DNA of 64,000 nt from Pseudomonas lalkuanensis (GTDB lineage: Bacteria > Pseudomonadota > Gammaproteobacteria > Pseudomonadales > Pseudomonadaceae), in the NCBI RefSeq assembly GCF_008807375.1, contig NZ_CP043311.1, positions 5,622,001 through 5,686,000 on the forward strand. Reading direction: 5' to 3'. The notes below the pieces were generated by a model. The model ran no database searches. It was not told the DNA's origin and saw only the letters and a list, made by a program, of their open reading frames with translations. Position numbers and translations under genes: made by a program. Below, one piece after another: positions 9,411 through 21,123 of the stretch (the first letter of the stretch is position 1; every line of letters starts with the position of its first letter).

Positions 9411-9553
9411 GGGTGTTTCCTGAACTGCGGCCTTTGGTCGCGCGACTATACCAGCCAGCACGCGCCCTGGCCGCCCCCCGCAGCACCCGCTCGCCAAGAC
9501 AAAGCCGGGCGCCGGCATTAGAATGGCCGCCATTCAATTCCGGTGGCATCGAC

Positions 9554-10324
9554 ATGAACGACCCGCGCAAAGGCAACGACGCCGAACCCACGACCCACTT
9601 CGGTTACCAGCAGGTCCCCGAAAGCCAGAAGGCCGACAAGGTCGCCGAGGTATTCCACTCGGTTGCGGCCAAGTACGACCTGATGAACGACCTGATGTCC
9701 GGTGGCGTCCACCGCCTGTGGAAGCGTTTCACCATCGAGCTGTCCGGCGTGCGTCCGGGCAACCGTGTGCTGGACATCGCTGGCGGCACCGGCGACCTCA
9801 CCCGCCAGTTCTCGCGCCTGGTGGGCGTGACCGGCGAAGTGGTGCTGGCGGACATCAACGCCTCGATGCTCAAGGTGGGCCGCGACAAGCTGCTGGACAG
9901 CGGCGTGGCCGGCAACGTCAGCTTCGTCCAGGCCGACGCCGAGAAGCTGCCCTTCCCCGACAATCACTTCGACGTGGTCACCATCGCCTTCGGCCTGCGC
10001 AACGTCACCCACAAGGACGAAGCCATTCGTTCCATGCTGCGGGTGCTCAAGCCGGGCGGCCGGCTGTTGGTGCTGGAGTTCTCCAAACCCACCAGCGGCC
10101 TGCTGTCCAAGGCCTATGACGCCTACTCCTTCAGCCTCCTGCCGCTGATGGGCAAGCTGATCACCAACGACGCCGACAGCTACCGCTACCTGGCCGAGTC
10201 GATCCGCATGCACCCGGACCAGGAGACTCTCAAGGCGATGATGTCCGAAGCCGGCTTCGAACGCGTCACTTACCACAACATGACCGGCGGCATCGTCGCC
10301 CTGCATCGCGGCATCAAGCCCTGA
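9554..10324 (+). CDS. ubiE: UbiE, ubiquinone/menaquinone C-methyltransferase
   Basis: SAM-dependent methyltransferase that C-methylates the benzoquinol intermediate in ubiquinone synthesis. The protein is 256 aa. SAM motif I is [12 protein letters not shown] at about residues 72-83; the family signatures [14 protein letters not shown] and [24 protein letters not shown] are present. The start MNDPRKGN fits the family; the frame is open upstream without similarity. Its TGA overlaps the ATG of ubiJ, so the ubiE-ubiJ-ubiB genes are translationally coupled. Confidence 0.96.
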   Translation: MNDPRKGNDAEPTTHFGYQQVPESQKADKVAEVFHSVAAKYDLMNDLMSGGVHRLWKRFTIELSGVRPGNRVLDIAGGTGDLTRQFSRLVGVTGEVVLADINASMLKVGRDKLLDSGVAGNVSFVQADAEKLPFPDNHFDVVTIAFGLRNVTHKDEAIRSMLRVLKPGGRLLVLEFSKPTSGLLSKAYDAYSFSLLPLMGKLITNDADSYRYLAESIRMHPDQETLKAMMSEAGFERVTYHNMTGGIVALHRGIKP

Positions 10325-10941
10325 TGCTGACCCAGGCGCTGCTGGCCGGTATCGAGCTCGGCCTGAACCGGGTGCTGGCCCTGGACAGCACCGCGTTGCC
10401 GCGCATGTCCGCACTGGAAGGCAGCGTCATCGAGGTGGACTGCCAGAGCCCGGCTCTGACCCTGTTCCTGCTCCCCGGCGGTGATGGCCTGAAGCTCTCC
10501 GCCCACTGGTCCGCCCCCGCCGACTGCTGCCTGCGGGCACCCGCCAGCAGCCTGCTGAAGCTGGCCACCACGCGGGAGAAAACCGCTGTCCTGCACAGCC
10601 CGGCAGTCTCTCTGGAAGGCGACAGCGCCGTATTGCTCGAACTGGCAGCCATCCTCCAGGACCTCGAGCTGGACTGGGAATACGAGCTGTCGCGCTGGCT
10701 CGGCCCGGTCGGCACCCAACTGCTCGCCGGCCACCTGAAGAGCCGCGCCAGCTGGGCCGGACAGGGGCTGGACAACCTGCGGCAGAACTTCGCCGACTAC
10801 CTGGCCGAAGAGTCGCGCACCCTGGTGGGTCGCCGCGAAGCCGACGCGCGCTTCGCCGAACTGGACCGCCTCAAGCTCGCCCTCGACCGCCTCGATGCCC
10901 GCGTCGAGCGCCTGAACCAGAGAACCAAGCCCAACGCATGA
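10324..10941 (+). CDS. ubiJ: UbiJ, ubiquinone biosynthesis accessory factor
   Basis: SCP2-like lipid-binding accessory protein of the aerobic Ubi complex, 205 aa. An N-terminal SCP2 domain is followed by a C-terminal coiled-coil helix ([26 protein letters not shown]). UbiJ with UbiK organises the soluble ubiquinone-synthesis complex in E. coli. It starts one base inside the ubiE stop and overlaps ubiB by four bases (ATGA). The position in ubiE-ubiJ-ubiB is the strongest support. Confidence 0.88.
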   Translation: MLTQALLAGIELGLNRVLALDSTALPRMSALEGSVIEVDCQSPALTLFLLPGGDGLKLSAHWSAPADCCLRAPASSLLKLATTREKTAVLHSPAVSLEGDSAVLLELAAILQDLELDWEYELSRWLGPVGTQLLAGHLKSRASWAGQGLDNLRQNFADYLAEESRTLVGRREADARFAELDRLKLALDRLDARVERLNQRTKPNA

Positions 10942-12530
10942 AGCTGCTCGCCGCCCGCCGCCTGTTGCGCATCCAGCAGGTCGTCATCCGCTACCGCCTC
11001 GATGACCTGCTGCTCGAACTGCCGCTGCCCTGGTGGCTGCGCACGCTGAGCTACGCCCTGCCCTGGCGCTGGCTGCCACGCAGGGAACTGCCGCTATCCC
11101 GCGGTGCGCGCCTGCGCCTGGCGCTGGAAGACCTTGGCCCGATCTTCATCAAGTTCGGCCAACTGCTCTCCACTCGCCGCGACCTGATGCCACCCGACAT
11201 CGCCGACGAACTGGCCCGACTGCAGGACCAGGTACCACCGTTCGCGCCGGAAAAGGCCGTCGCGCGTATCGAGGAACAACTGGGGGCCAAGGTCAGCGAG
11301 GTGTTCGCCCGCTTCGACGTCGAGCCGCTGGCCTCGGCCTCGGTGGCCCAGGTCCACGCTGCCCAGCTCAAGAGCGGCGAGGAAGTGGTGGTGAAGGTGA
11401 TCCGCCCCAACCTGCGGCCGATCATCCGCCAGGACCTCGCCTGGCTGTTCCTCCTCGCCCGCCTGGCCGAACGCGTGTCCGCCGACGCCCGACGCCTGCG
11501 CCCGGTGGAAGTGGTGGACGACTACGAGAAGACCATCTACGACGAGCTCGACCTGCTGCGCGAGGCGGCCAACGCCAGCCAGCTGCGACGCAACTTCGAC
11601 GGCTCGCCGCTGCTCTACGTCCCCCAGGTCTACTGGGACTGGTGCCGTCCCAAGGTGCTGGTGATGGAACGCATCTACGGCATCCCGGTGACTGACCTCG
11701 CCACCCTTGCCGACCAGCGCACCGACATGAAGCTGCTGGCCGAGCGTGGCGTGGAAATCTTCTTCACCCAGGTGTTCCGCGACAGCTTCTTCCACGCCGA
11801 CATGCACCCCGGCAACATCTTCGTGGCCACCCGCCAGCCCTGGAACCCGCAGTACATTGCCATCGACTGCGGAATCATCGGCAGCCTCACCCCCGAGGAC
11901 CAGAACTACCTCGCCCGCAACCTGATCGCCTTCTTCAAGCGCGACTACCGCCGCGTGGCCCAGTTGCACATCGATTCCGGCTGGGTGCCGGCGGAAACCA
12001 AGGTCAACGATTTCGAAGCGGCCATCCGCACCGTCTGCGAACCCATCTTCGAGAAGCCGCTGAAGGACATCTCCTTCGGCCAGTTGCTGCTGCGCCTGTT
12101 CCAGACCGCCCGCCGCTTCAACATGGAAGTCCAGCCGCAGCTCGTGCTGCTGCAGAAGACCCTGCTGAACATCGAAGGCCTGGGCCGCCAGCTCTACCCG
12201 GACCTGGACCTCTGGACCACCGCCCAGCCATTCCTCGAACGCTGGATGCGCGAGCGCGTCAGCCCTCTGCAGCTGCTACGCAACCTGCAGCAGCAGGCCG
12301 AGCAGGTGCCGCACCTGTCGCAGATCGCCCGCGACACCCTGGAACGCCTGGCCAAGCCCGCCAGCGCGCCGCAGAAAATCGAGCAGCCGGCAAGCGTCCA
12401 GTGGCCGGCCCGCCTGCTCGGTGCGCTGCTGGTGGCCGGCGCCGCGACCCAGGGCCTGGCGCCCACCACCGAAACCTGGCCGAGCTGGCTGATGCTGGCC
12501 GGCGGTCTATATCTGGTGCTGCGCCGATAG
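10938..12530 (+). CDS. ubiB: UbiB, atypical kinase/ATPase for ubiquinone synthesis
   Basis: ABC1/ADCK-family membrane protein of 530 aa. It has the family KxGQ motif ([12 protein letters not shown], about residues 71-82), the Ala-rich nucleotide loop ([11 protein letters not shown]), the catalytic-loop HADMHPGN and metal-binding DCG. The C-terminal hydrophobic segments ([25 protein letters not shown]) anchor it to the inner membrane. It overlaps ubiJ by four bases. Its ATPase activity is thought to extract lipophilic quinone intermediates. Confidence 0.96.
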   Translation: MKLLAARRLLRIQQVVIRYRLDDLLLELPLPWWLRTLSYALPWRWLPRRELPLSRGARLRLALEDLGPIFIKFGQLLSTRRDLMPPDIADELARLQDQVPPFAPEKAVARIEEQLGAKVSEVFARFDVEPLASASVAQVHAAQLKSGEEVVVKVIRPNLRPIIRQDLAWLFLLARLAERVSADARRLRPVEVVDDYEKTIYDELDLLREAANASQLRRNFDGSPLLYVPQVYWDWCRPKVLVMERIYGIPVTDLATLADQRTDMKLLAERGVEIFFTQVFRDSFFHADMHPGNIFVATRQPWNPQYIAIDCGIIGSLTPEDQNYLARNLIAFFKRDYRRVAQLHIDSGWVPAETKVNDFEAAIRTVCEPIFEKPLKDISFGQLLLRLFQTARRFNMEVQPQLVLLQKTLLNIEGLGRQLYPDLDLWTTAQPFLERWMRERVSPLQLLRNLQQQAEQVPHLSQIARDTLERLAKPASAPQKIEQPASVQWPARLLGALLVAGAATQGLAPTTETWPSWLMLAGGLYLVLRR

Positions 12531-12608
12531 CCAGCCCGGAGCGGCACTGGCACACTATTTCGATTCGAGTGCCGGTCCTGCAGGGCCGGCCCAGTTGTGG
12601 ATGACACG

Positions 12609-13010
12609 ATGAAAGACTGGCTGGAAGAGATTCACTGGAACGCCGAAGGCCTGGTGCCGGCGATCGCCCAGGACCACAAGACGGGCCGCGTGCTGATGAT
12701 GGCCTGGATGAACCGCGAAGCCCTCGCCCTCACCGTTGCCGAGAACCGCGCCATCTACTGGTCACGCTCCCGTGCCAAGCTCTGGCGCAAAGGCGAGGAA
12801 TCCGGCCATGTGCAGCAGCTCCACGAACTGCGCCTGGACTGCGACGCCGACGTCGTCATCCTGCTGGTCGAACAGCTGGGCGGCATCGCCTGCCATACTG
12901 GGCGCGAAAGCTGCTTCTACCGCGTCTACGAGAATGGCGGCTGGAAGACCGTCGACCCCGTGCTCAAGGACCCGCATGCCATCTACGCCGCAGGACACAG
13001 CCATGAGTGA
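12609..13010 (+). CDS. hisI: HisI, phosphoribosyl-AMP cyclohydrolase
   Basis: Opens the adenine ring of phosphoribosyl-AMP in histidine synthesis. The protein is 133 aa, separate from HisE as usual in pseudomonads. Conserved [28 protein letters not shown] and the metal-site cysteines DCDAD and [11 protein letters not shown] are present. ATG 12609 is preferred by family comparison; an in-frame GTG lies four codons upstream. The stop overlaps the hisE start region. Confidence 0.95.
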   Translation: MKDWLEEIHWNAEGLVPAIAQDHKTGRVLMMAWMNREALALTVAENRAIYWSRSRAKLWRKGEESGHVQQLHELRLDCDADVVILLVEQLGGIACHTGRESCFYRVYENGGWKTVDPVLKDPHAIYAAGHSHE

Positions 13011-13338
13011 TACTCTCGCCCGCCTGGCCGAGGTGCTCGAAGAGCGCAAGAACTCCGCGCCCGACAGTTCCTACGTCGCCAGCCTGTACCACAAGGGCCT
13101 GAACAAGATCCTGGAGAAGGTCGGGGAAGAAGCGGTGGAAACCATACTCGCCGCCAAGGATGCCGCCACGAGCGGCGATGCCAGCGACCTGATCTACGAA
13201 ACCGCCGACCTCTGGTTCCACAGCCTGGTCATGCTCGCCGCCCTCGGCCAGCACCCCCAGGCCGTACTCGATGAACTGGACCGTCGCTTTGGCCTGTCCG
13301 GGCACGCCGAAAAGGCCGCCCGCCAGCCATCCGCCTGA
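13003..13338 (+). CDS. hisE: HisE, phosphoribosyl-ATP pyrophosphatase
   Basis: All-alpha NTP pyrophosphatase of 111 aa acting just before HisI in histidine synthesis. Conserved [28 protein letters not shown] region carries the metal-binding EExxE pattern; [16 protein letters not shown] is the second helix pair. It starts inside the end of hisI (8-base overlap), so the two consecutive enzymes are coupled. tatA follows after 25 bases. Confidence 0.95.
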   Translation: MSDTLARLAEVLEERKNSAPDSSYVASLYHKGLNKILEKVGEEAVETILAAKDAATSGDASDLIYETADLWFHSLVMLAALGQHPQAVLDELDRRFGLSGHAEKAARQPSA

Positions 13339-13363
13339 CAAAGACAATCAAGAGGAACACACC

Positions 13364-13621
13364 ATGGGCATCTTCGACTGGAAACACTGGCTGGTCATTC
13401 TCATCGTCGTCGTGCTGGTCTTCGGCACCAAGCGCCTGAAGAACCTCGGCTCCGACGTCGGCGAGGCCATCAAGGGCTTCCGCAAGGCCATGAACACCGA
13501 GGAAGCCGACAAGGCCCCCGAGCAGACCACCGCCCAGCAATCCGGCACCCCGCTGAACCAGCCGCACACCATCGACGGCCAGGCGCAGCAAGTGCAGGAC
13601 CCGGTGACCCGCAAGGACTGA
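13364..13621 (+). CDS. tatA: TatA, twin-arginine translocase pore subunit
   Basis: Protein of 85 aa with one N-terminal membrane helix ([13 protein letters not shown]), the [20 protein letters not shown] amphipathic helix and a charged disordered tail. It forms the translocation element of the Tat system, which exports folded, cofactor-loaded proteins. AGAGGA lies upstream of the ATG. It is first of tatABC; tatB begins six bases after its stop. Confidence 0.95.
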   Translation: MGIFDWKHWLVILIVVVLVFGTKRLKNLGSDVGEAIKGFRKAMNTEEADKAPEQTTAQQSGTPLNQPHTIDGQAQQVQDPVTRKD

Positions 13622-13627
13622 TGCCCC

Positions 13628-14134
13628 ATGTTCGGTATCAGCTTCGGTGAACTGCTGCTGATCGGCCTGATCGCCCTCCTGGTGCTCGGGCCTGAACGGC
13701 TGCCTGGCGCGGCGCGCACAGCCGGCCTGTGGATTGGCCGTCTCAAGCGCAGCTTCAACGCGATCAAGACCGAGGTCGAGCGCGAGATCGGCGCCGACGA
13801 GATCCGCCGCCAGCTGCATAACGAACACATCATGGCGCTGGAGAAGCAGATCAAGGAGAGCATCGTGCCTCCGACAGTCGAATCCCTGCTGTCCGATTCC
13901 GAGTCTGAAAGCGCTGCACCGGCCGCTGCGCCCGCGAACCAGGCACCCGCCAGTCAGGCAGCTCCCGCTGTTCCCCCAGTGCCGGCACAGGCCACCGCAG
14001 CCACCGCGCCCGCTCAGAACCCAACCGCCCAACCCGCGCCCGCCCAGTCGCCCGCCTCCGCGGCGGCTACCCCGGCAGCGCCGGCTGCGCCCCAGGCCCC
14101 CGTCGAACCGCAACAGCCGTCCCGCATCCCATGA
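13628..14134 (+). CDS. tatB: TatB, twin-arginine translocase receptor subunit
   Basis: Protein of 168 aa. N-terminal membrane helix and [25 protein letters not shown] signature region, then an amphipathic helix ([18 protein letters not shown]). From about residue 95 the tail is almost only Ala, Pro and Gln, longer than is typical of compact TatB proteins. TatB with TatC recognises twin-arginine signal peptides. It overlaps tatC by four bases (ATGA). Confidence 0.93.
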   Translation: MFGISFGELLLIGLIALLVLGPERLPGAARTAGLWIGRLKRSFNAIKTEVEREIGADEIRRQLHNEHIMALEKQIKESIVPPTVESLLSDSESESAAPAAAPANQAPASQAAPAVPPVPAQATAATAPAQNPTAQPAPAQSPASAAATPAAPAAPQAPVEPQQPSRIP

Positions 14135-14925
14135 GCGACCAGAAGCCGGAACAAGACCAGGAAATGCCCCTGGTCTCGCACCTCACCGAACTGCGCACAC
14201 GCCTGTTGCGCTGCGTGGCGGCGATCTTCCTGATCTTCGCTGGCCTGTTCTACTTCGCGCAGAAGATCTACACCCTGGTCTCGGCGCCCCTGCGCCAGTA
14301 CCTGCCGGAAGGCGCGACCATGATCGCCACCGACGTGGCCTCGCCCTTCCTCACCCCGTTCAAGCTGACCATGGTGGTGGCGCTGTTCCTCGCCATGCCG
14401 GTGATCCTGCACCAGGTCTGGGGCTTCATCGCTCCCGGCCTGTACAAGCACGAAAAGCGCATCGCCCTGCCGCTGCTGGTATCGAGCATCGTGCTGTTCT
14501 ACGCCGGCATGGCCTTCGCCTACTTCCTGGTGTTCCCGCTGATCTTCCACTTCTTCGCCAGCGTGACGCCCGAAGGCGTGTCGATGATGACCGACATCAC
14601 CAGCTACCTCGATTTCGTGATGACGCTGTTCTTCGCCTTCGGTGTCGCCTTCGAGATCCCCGTGGCGGTGGTGCTGCTGATCTGGATCGGCGTGGTCGAC
14701 GTCGCCTACCTCAAGCGCATCCGTCCCTACGTGATCATCGGCTGCTTCGTGGTGGGCATGATCCTCACCCCGCCGGACATCTTCTCCCAGACCCTGCTGG
14801 CCGTGCCCATGTGGCTGCTGTTCGAGGTCGGCGTGTTCTTCGGTGGCCTGATCCGCAAGCGCGGCGACCATCCGGAAGACGACACCCAAGAGCCCGGCGA
14901 CCAGCCGCCCGCTACCCGCCCGTGA
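14131..14925 (+). CDS. tatC: TatC, twin-arginine translocase core subunit
   Basis: Integral membrane protein of 264 aa with six predicted helices. Conserved [16 protein letters not shown] at the N-terminus binds the twin-arginine motif; [12 protein letters not shown] and [16 protein letters not shown] are family signatures. The extreme C-terminus is hydrophilic. Its TGA overlaps the GTG start of rsmE, linking a translocase operon to an rRNA methylase, as in related pseudomonads. Confidence 0.96.
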   Translation: MSDQKPEQDQEMPLVSHLTELRTRLLRCVAAIFLIFAGLFYFAQKIYTLVSAPLRQYLPEGATMIATDVASPFLTPFKLTMVVALFLAMPVILHQVWGFIAPGLYKHEKRIALPLLVSSIVLFYAGMAFAYFLVFPLIFHFFASVTPEGVSMMTDITSYLDFVMTLFFAFGVAFEIPVAVVLLIWIGVVDVAYLKRIRPYVIIGCFVVGMILTPPDIFSQTLLAVPMWLLFEVGVFFGGLIRKRGDHPEDDTQEPGDQPPATRP

Positions 14926-15629
14926 ACCTGCTCCTTCTCGAAGACGCCGACTTCATCGCGGCGGACCGCGTGCGCCTGGAAGGCCGGCGCCTCAGGCACC
15001 TGCATGAAGTCCATCGCGCCGAGGAAGGCGACAGCCTGCGGGTCGGCCGCCTCGGCGGCCAGATGGGCCAGGGACGCCTGCTCAGTCTCGAAGCTGCCTG
15101 CGCCGAGCTGGAAGTGAGCTTCGACCAGCCACCGCCAGCCAAGCTGCCCCTCACCCTGCTGCTGGCCCTGCCAAGGCCGAAGATGCTCCGCCGTGTGTTC
15201 CAGACGGTGGCCGCCATGGGCGTGCCGCGCCTGGTGCTGTTGAACAGCTACCGCGTGGAAAAAAGCTTCTGGCAAACCCCCTTCCTCGAACCTGCGGCGA
15301 TTCGCGAGCAGTTGATCCTGGGCCTTGAACAGGCGCGGGATACCGTCCTGCCTGACGTGGTCATCGAAAAGCGCTTCAAGCCATTCGTCGAGGACCGCCT
15401 GCCGCAGCTCGCCGCGGGCACCCTGGGGCTGGTGGGCCACCCCGGCAACCATCCGCCCTGCCCACGCGCGGTGAACGAGCCCATCACCCTGGCCATCGGC
15501 CCGGAAGGCGGCTGGATTCCCTACGAAGTGGAAAAGCTGCAGGAAGCCGGCCTGCAGCCCGTGCAACTCGGCGAACGCATCCTGCGTGTGGAAACGGCGG
15601 TCACCGCCCTGCTCGCCCGGCTGTTCTGA
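14922..15629 (+). CDS. rsmE: RsmE, 16S rRNA m3U1498 methyltransferase
   Basis: SPOUT-class methyltransferase of 235 aa that methylates N3 of U1498 in 16S rRNA. An N-terminal PUA-like domain ([18 protein letters not shown]) is followed by the knotted SAM-binding domain with IGPEGGW and [11 protein letters not shown] near the C-terminus. The start is GTG 14922, overlapping the tatC stop (GTGA). The open frame runs much further 5' but that part is a shadow of tatB and tatC. Confidence 0.93.
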   Translation: MNLLLLEDADFIAADRVRLEGRRLRHLHEVHRAEEGDSLRVGRLGGQMGQGRLLSLEAACAELEVSFDQPPPAKLPLTLLLALPRPKMLRRVFQTVAAMGVPRLVLLNSYRVEKSFWQTPFLEPAAIREQLILGLEQARDTVLPDVVIEKRFKPFVEDRLPQLAAGTLGLVGHPGNHPPCPRAVNEPITLAIGPEGGWIPYEVEKLQEAGLQPVQLGERILRVETAVTALLARLF

Positions 15630-15725
15630 GACGACGAAGCGACTTCAAGCGTGCGACTTCCCTGCCGATAGCAGGGGTATTCGTGGCGGCTCATCGCCCG
15701 CCATGCTCGCAAAGGAGTGCTCCGC

Positions 15726-17645
15726 ATGCTTCGCTGGTTCAGCAACATCAGCGTCAACCTCAAGCTGGCCACAGGCTTCGGCCTGGTCCTGCTGCTGACC
15801 GTCCTGATCACCCTCACCGGCTGGCTCGCGCTCAGCAGCACCATCGAACGCGGTGAAAAGTTGAGCGAAAGCGCAAGCTTGAGCGAACTGACCAAGGATC
15901 TGCGCATCAACCGCATGCAGTTCCAGATCAAGCAGGACCCGGCCGTCGCCGCTGCGGTGAACGACAGCCTCAAGGCACTGGAAGACCTTGGCAGCCACCT
16001 CTCCGGCGTCCTTCTCGACCCCCAGGACCGCACCCTCGTCGCCGAGCAGGGCAGTGCCACCCGCGATTACCAGAGCGCCTTTGCACAGCTCGTCCAGGCC
16101 TACCAGGCCCGCGAGGCGGCGCGCGCCAGGCTGGGCGAAAGTGCCGACCAGGCGGTGGCGGTGATCGACCAGATCGAACAGCGCATCCTCGACGACATCA
16201 CCCTCGACGACAGCGCCCGCCTCGCGCAGTACCGCACCCTCGTCCAGCTCCGCCTGTCCGTGCAGCAGGCCCGTTTCCAGGTGCGCGGCTACACCTTCAG
16301 CAGCGACCCGAACCTGGAAGAAGCCGCCCTGAAGGCGGTGGACAGTGCGCTCGCCGCAGTGGCCAGGCTCGGCGAGACCATCGGCAGCGACGACGCGGAC
16401 CTGGGCAAGGTCGGCGTCTCGCTGAAGGCCTACCGCACAGCGATCGTCGAATTCCGCAGCGCCACCGACAGCACCGGCACCCACCTGGAAACCATGCGCG
16501 GCCTGGGCGAAAAGCTCATGCAGGTCAGTAGCTCGCTGGTCGAACGGCAGACCGACAAGCGCAACCACGAAACCGGCACCACCCGCAGCCTGCTGCTGAC
16601 GACCCTGCTTCTGGCGCTGCTCATCGGCATTGGTGCCGCGCTGGTCATCACCCGGCAGATCGTCCGCCCCCTGCAGCGCACCCTGGGCGCTGCAGAGCGC
16701 ATCGCCGCCGGCGACCTCAGCGAAGACCTGCATGCGGACCGCAACGACGAACTCGGCCAACTGCAGGGCAGCATGCAGCGCATGACCCTGAACCTGCGCC
16801 AGCTGATCGGCCAGATTCGCGACGGCGTCATCCAGATCGCCAGCGCGGCCGAACAGCTCTCGGCGGTCACCGGGCAGACCAGCGCCGGGGTCAACAACCA
16901 GAAAGTGGAAACCGACCAGGTCGCCACCGCCATGAACGAGATGGCCGCCACCGTGCAGGAAGTCGCGCGTAACGCCGAACAGGCCTCCGAAGCGGCCAGC
17001 GCAGCCGATCGCCAGGCGAAGGAAGGCGAGACCGCGGTCAACGATGCCGTCGCCCAGATGGACCGGCTGGCCGCCGAGGTAGGCCGTTCCAACGACGCCG
17101 TCGACCGCCTCAAGCAGGAGAGCGAGAAGATCGGCAGCGTGCTCGATGTGATCAAGTCGGTGGCCGAGCAGACCAACCTGCTGGCCCTCAACGCCGCCAT
17201 CGAGGCCGCCCGTGCGGGCGAGGCCGGGCGCGGCTTCGCCGTGGTGGCCGACGAAGTACGGGGCCTTGCGCAGCGCACGCAACAGTCCACCAAAGAAATC
17301 GAGGAACTGATCGACGGCCTGCAGAACGGCACCCAGCGGGCCGCGAGCCTGATGGACACCAGCCGCAGCCTGACCGACAGCACCGTCGAACTGACCCGCC
17401 GCGCCGGGCGACGACTCAGCGCCATCGCCCAGGCGGTTTCCACCATCCAGGCGATGAACCAGCAGATCGCGGCGGCCGCCGAGCAGCAGGGCGCGGTTGC
17501 CGACGAGATCAACCGCAGCGTGGTCAACGTGCGCGACATTTCCGAGCAGACCGCGTCCGCCAGCGAGGAGACCGCCGCCTCCAGCAGCGAACTGGCGCGC
17601 CTGGGCAACGAATTGCAGGCGACCGTCAGCCGCTTCCGCATCTGA
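15726..17645 (+). CDS. Methyl-accepting chemotaxis protein, HBM-type sensor
   Basis: Chemoreceptor of 639 aa. Order: TM1 (about 10-31), a helical periplasmic domain of about 255 residues consistent with the helical-bimodular (HBM) class, TM2 (about 288-312), HAMP, and a cytoplasmic signalling domain whose hairpin tip has [19 protein letters not shown] at about 480-500. The N-terminus resembles P. putida McpS, which senses TCA-cycle acids, but the ligand here is not deducible. AAGGAG lies 8 bases before the ATG. It is apparently monocistronic. Confidence 0.92.
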   Translation: MLRWFSNISVNLKLATGFGLVLLLTVLITLTGWLALSSTIERGEKLSESASLSELTKDLRINRMQFQIKQDPAVAAAVNDSLKALEDLGSHLSGVLLDPQDRTLVAEQGSATRDYQSAFAQLVQAYQAREAARARLGESADQAVAVIDQIEQRILDDITLDDSARLAQYRTLVQLRLSVQQARFQVRGYTFSSDPNLEEAALKAVDSALAAVARLGETIGSDDADLGKVGVSLKAYRTAIVEFRSATDSTGTHLETMRGLGEKLMQVSSSLVERQTDKRNHETGTTRSLLLTTLLLALLIGIGAALVITRQIVRPLQRTLGAAERIAAGDLSEDLHADRNDELGQLQGSMQRMTLNLRQLIGQIRDGVIQIASAAEQLSAVTGQTSAGVNNQKVETDQVATAMNEMAATVQEVARNAEQASEAASAADRQAKEGETAVNDAVAQMDRLAAEVGRSNDAVDRLKQESEKIGSVLDVIKSVAEQTNLLALNAAIEAARAGEAGRGFAVVADEVRGLAQRTQQSTKEIEELIDGLQNGTQRAASLMDTSRSLTDSTVELTRRAGRRLSAIAQAVSTIQAMNQQIAAAAEQQGAVADEINRSVVNVRDISEQTASASEETAASSSELARLGNELQATVSRFRI

Positions 17646-17704
17646 CAATCCACAGGGCTTGGAGGTAGGATCCGGTCATGCCTCCTGCCTTCGAGTGCCC
17701 CACC

Positions 17705-18127
17705 ATGCGCCCGTTGACCATCGACCTCGACCAGATCGCCTTCGCCCTCAACACCGAGGGACTCGATCACTACCTCGACCTGCTCAGCGGCAAGGTCCTG
17801 CTGATTCCCGAAGAAGACGCCGATCCCGAACTGGAGACCCTGTTGCGCGAAGAGCCGGAGCGTTTCCTGCTGGTGGAGCCGCTGGGCCAGGGCGACGAAC
17901 TGCGGCTGATGCAGGAGTTTCTCGTTGAGGTGGTCCACCCCCACGCCTATTCAGCCCTGGAACAGGCCCTGGCGGGCCGCAAACCCGCCCGCAGCTTCCG
18001 CCACGTGCTGATGGAGTACCCGGTGCTGCTGGAGACCTGGCACCAGTTCGAAGCCGCCCGGCTGCGCGAACTGGCCCAGGACTGGCTGGAAGAGAACGAA
18101 CTGCAGCTGGCGAAGCCGCTGCACTGA
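17705..18127 (+). CDS. UPF0158 family protein
   Basis: Protein of 140 aa, acidic, matching the UPF0158 pattern (LDQIAFALN...HYLDLLSGKVLLIPE and the C-terminal LLETWHQFEAARLRELAQDWLEENEL). No biochemical function is established. An in-frame ATG at 17678 with GGAGGTAGGA upstream has the better ribosome site and would add nine residues; the shorter start fits the domain. It follows the chemoreceptor by 60 bases and may be read through from it. Confidence 0.75.
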   Translation: MRPLTIDLDQIAFALNTEGLDHYLDLLSGKVLLIPEEDADPELETLLREEPERFLLVEPLGQGDELRLMQEFLVEVVHPHAYSALEQALAGRKPARSFRHVLMEYPVLLETWHQFEAARLRELAQDWLEENELQLAKPLH

Positions 18128-18131
18128 GTCC

Positions 18132-18243
18132 TGTGGGGGCGATTTCAATCGCTTGGCAGGCCGAAGGCGTGCCCTTCGAGCCTGCAGCGGGCAGCGGGCA
18201 GCGGGCAGCGTTACTGCCCTTAGCGAAGAAATTCGCCCCCACA
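18132..18243. repeat. REP-like inverted pair
   Basis: TGTGGGGGCGA at 18132-18142 and its exact complement TCGCCCCCACA at 18233-18243 form a BIME-like pair of pseudomonad REP type. Between the arms is a short tandem of GCGGGCA units (about 18188-18208). The rest of the 219-base gap 18128-18346 shows no gene. A related REP fragment is seen near 51675. Confidence 0.7.
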
Positions 18244-18346
18244 AGAACGGATCAGTCAGCAGTTTCACCGGCCCGCGTCGGGCTTCGCTCAGCCACAACC
18301 CACAAGTGCCAAGCCAAGGGCCGCGCAGCGGCCCCAAAGAGTCAGA

Positions 18347-19077
<731 letters not shown>

Positions 19078-19081
<4 letters not shown>

Positions 19082-20036
19082 TTTTCCCGAGCCTCCGTTC
19101 CAGACGGCTGGCGATTTGCGACAGCGGCAGGTTGATGACGAGGTAGAGCGCGGCGACGCAGAACCAGATTTCGAAGGTGGAGAAGGAAGTCGTGATCGCC
19201 TCGCGGCCGCTCTTGGTCAGCTCGGTGATGGCGATCACCGAGACCAGCGAGGTGTCCTTGACCAGGCTGATGAACTGCCCGGCCAGCGGCGGCAGCACAC
19301 GCTTGAAGGCCTGCGGCAGGATCACGTGGCGCATGGACTGGCCAGCGGTCAGGCCCAGGGAGCGCGCCGCCTCGTTCTGGCCACGGGCGATGGACTGCAC
19401 ACCCGCGCGGACGATCTCGCCGACGTAGGCGCCGGTGAACAGCGCCAGCGCCGCCACCCCGGCGAACTCGCGGGACAGGTTCAGGACGGTGCCGATGAAG
19501 AAGTAGAAGATGAAGATCTGTACCAGCAGCGGCGTACCACGCACCAGCTCGACGTAGACGGTGGACAGGTCGCGCAGCGTGGGGTTGCCGGACAGACGGC
19601 AGAGGCCGGTGAACAGGCCGATCACCAGGCCGAATGCACCGGACACCACGGATATCCACAGGGTGGTCCAGAGGCCCCAGAGCAGCGGTCCGGCAGCCCA
19701 GTGGCGGGTCACGCCGATCTGGTCGCCTTCGGAAACGTCATCGCCCTGGCTCACCTGCAGGCTGTCACGGGCCACTTCCAGCACCTGTTCCCCGCCCCCC
19801 TCTGCGGTCAGGGTCACGCGGGCATGGTCGCCGGCATCGGCGATGGCGCTGACGGTGCCGTAATCGGCGGCGCGCTGGCTTTCCTCCGCCTGATAGGCGA
19901 AGTACTGGGGCACGCGGTTCCAGCGCCATTCATAGGAAATCAGCGAAGTGGAGTACCAGAGTCCCCAGCCCATCACGACCAGGATCAGACCGGTCAGGAT
20001 GTGCCAGGGCCAGGTGCGGCGATGTTTTCTAGTCAC
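19078..20036 (-). CDS. Polar amino-acid ABC transporter permease
   Basis: Inner-membrane permease of 320 aa. The HisM/GlnP-type core starts near residue 115 ([13 protein letters not shown]) with the EAA loop [25 protein letters not shown]. Before it lies a first helix (about 12-30) and a hydrophilic stretch of about 75 residues, probably periplasmic, longer than in minimal permeases of the family. Only one permease is encoded, so it probably works as a homodimer. The binding-protein gene is upstream, separated by a terminator-like hairpin. Confidence 0.88.
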
Positions 20037-20068
20037 GGTAAATCTCGCTCATGGCGGGGAACAAAAGG

Positions 20069-20095
20069 CAGGCCCGGCCTTGTGGGCCGGGCCTG
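20069..20095 (-). terminator. Attenuator between binding-protein and permease genes
   Basis: Arms CAGGCCCGGCC and GGCCGGGCCTG form an 11-bp stem. Read on the minus strand it is followed by CCTTTTGTT. It comes after the binding-protein gene and before the permease, a placement that commonly yields excess binding protein over membrane components. Confidence 0.7.
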
Positions 20096-20129
20096 TCGCA
20101 ACCAACGCGGCCCTGAGGCCAGCGCGGGC

Positions 20130-20921
20130 TCATTCCATCTCTTTCAGCCAGTCGGTCTTCTTGAACCACTTGGCGTGGATGCGCTCGTAGGTACCGTCGT
20201 TGCGGATCTGGTGCATCCAGTTGTTGATCCAGTTCAGGCTGTCGTAGTCACCCTTCTTCAGGCCGAAGGCCAGGGGCTCGAAGGTGAAGGGCTCTTCCAG
20301 GAACACCAGCTTGCCGGCGCCGGCCTTGTTCACCGCCACCACGTTGTACGGGGCGTCGTAGATGAAGGCGTCGGCCTTGCCGTTGACCACGTCCATCACC
20401 GCTTCCTGCTCGTTGTCGAAGCCGTGGTACTGGGCCTTGGCGATCAGCTTCTTGGCGACCATTTCGCCGGTGGTGCCGATCTTGGAGGTGATGCGGTATT
20501 TGCCGTCGTTCAGGTCCTTGTAGGACTTGATCTCGCCTTGCAGTTCCTTGCGGATCAGCAGGGTCTGGCCAACCACGATGAAGGGTTCGGAGAAGTTGAT
20601 GCGCAGGTTGCGCTCCTGGGTCAGGGTCATGCCGGAACCGATCATGTCGAACTTGTCGGTCAGCAGGGCCGGGATGATGCCGTCGTAGCTGGTGGACACC
20701 AGCTCCAGCTTCACGCCCATGGCCTTGGACATGGCTTTGAGCAGGTCGACTTCGAAGCCGATGATCTCACCGCGCTTGTTGGTCATTTCAAAGGGCATGT
20801 AGGTCGGGTCCATGCCGACGCGCAGGGTGCCGCGCTTGACTGCATCATCGACCATGCCGGCGTGGGCCAGCCCGGTCAGGGCGCTGGCGGCGAACAGCAG
20901 AGAGGCGAGAAGCTTTTTCAT
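20130..20921 (-). CDS. Polar amino-acid ABC transporter, periplasmic binding protein
   Basis: Solute-binding protein of 263 aa. Signal peptide about 1-21 (MKKLLASLLFAASALTGLAHA). Family-3 SBP features: LRVGMDPTYMPFEM, GFEVDLLKAMSKAMG, YDGIIPALLTDKFDMIGSGMT. GGAGAAAG sits directly upstream of the ATG. The open frame extends to 21260 without homology and is rejected. It is first in the transporter operon. The 202-base gap upstream (20922-21123) holds small palindromes (such as CGAGGCGACGCCTCG) and no gene. Confidence 0.92.
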   Translation of the reverse strand: MKKLLASLLFAASALTGLAHAGMVDDAVKRGTLRVGMDPTYMPFEMTNKRGEIIGFEVDLLKAMSKAMGVKLELVSTSYDGIIPALLTDKFDMIGSGMTLTQERNLRINFSEPFIVVGQTLLIRKELQGEIKSYKDLNDGKYRITSKIGTTGEMVAKKLIAKAQYHGFDNEQEAVMDVVNGKADAFIYDAPYNVVAVNKAGAGKLVFLEEPFTFEPLAFGLKKGDYDSLNWINNWMHQIRNDGTYERIHAKWFKKTDWLKEME

Positions 20922-21123
20922 TCTTTCTCCTAATGGGGCGGCCCGTTGAAAAACGTTAACGAGGCAGTCGAGGCGACGCCTCGGCAACGCAGGTAGCGTT
21001 CCAACAGCCTGCCAATGGGGCAGATCGTTGTTGTTGTCCAGCCCACGAACGACGGGGCATGGCGCGCATGCTAAACCGCATCTCCGTGGATGGCGAGTCG
21101 CAAGAAGCAGATATCGGGCCAGC

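Noticed and set aside
18188..18208. GCGGGCA tandem units considered as iterons of an origin
   Set aside because: Only three short units lie within a REP-like pair; there is no replication gene or AT-rich region.
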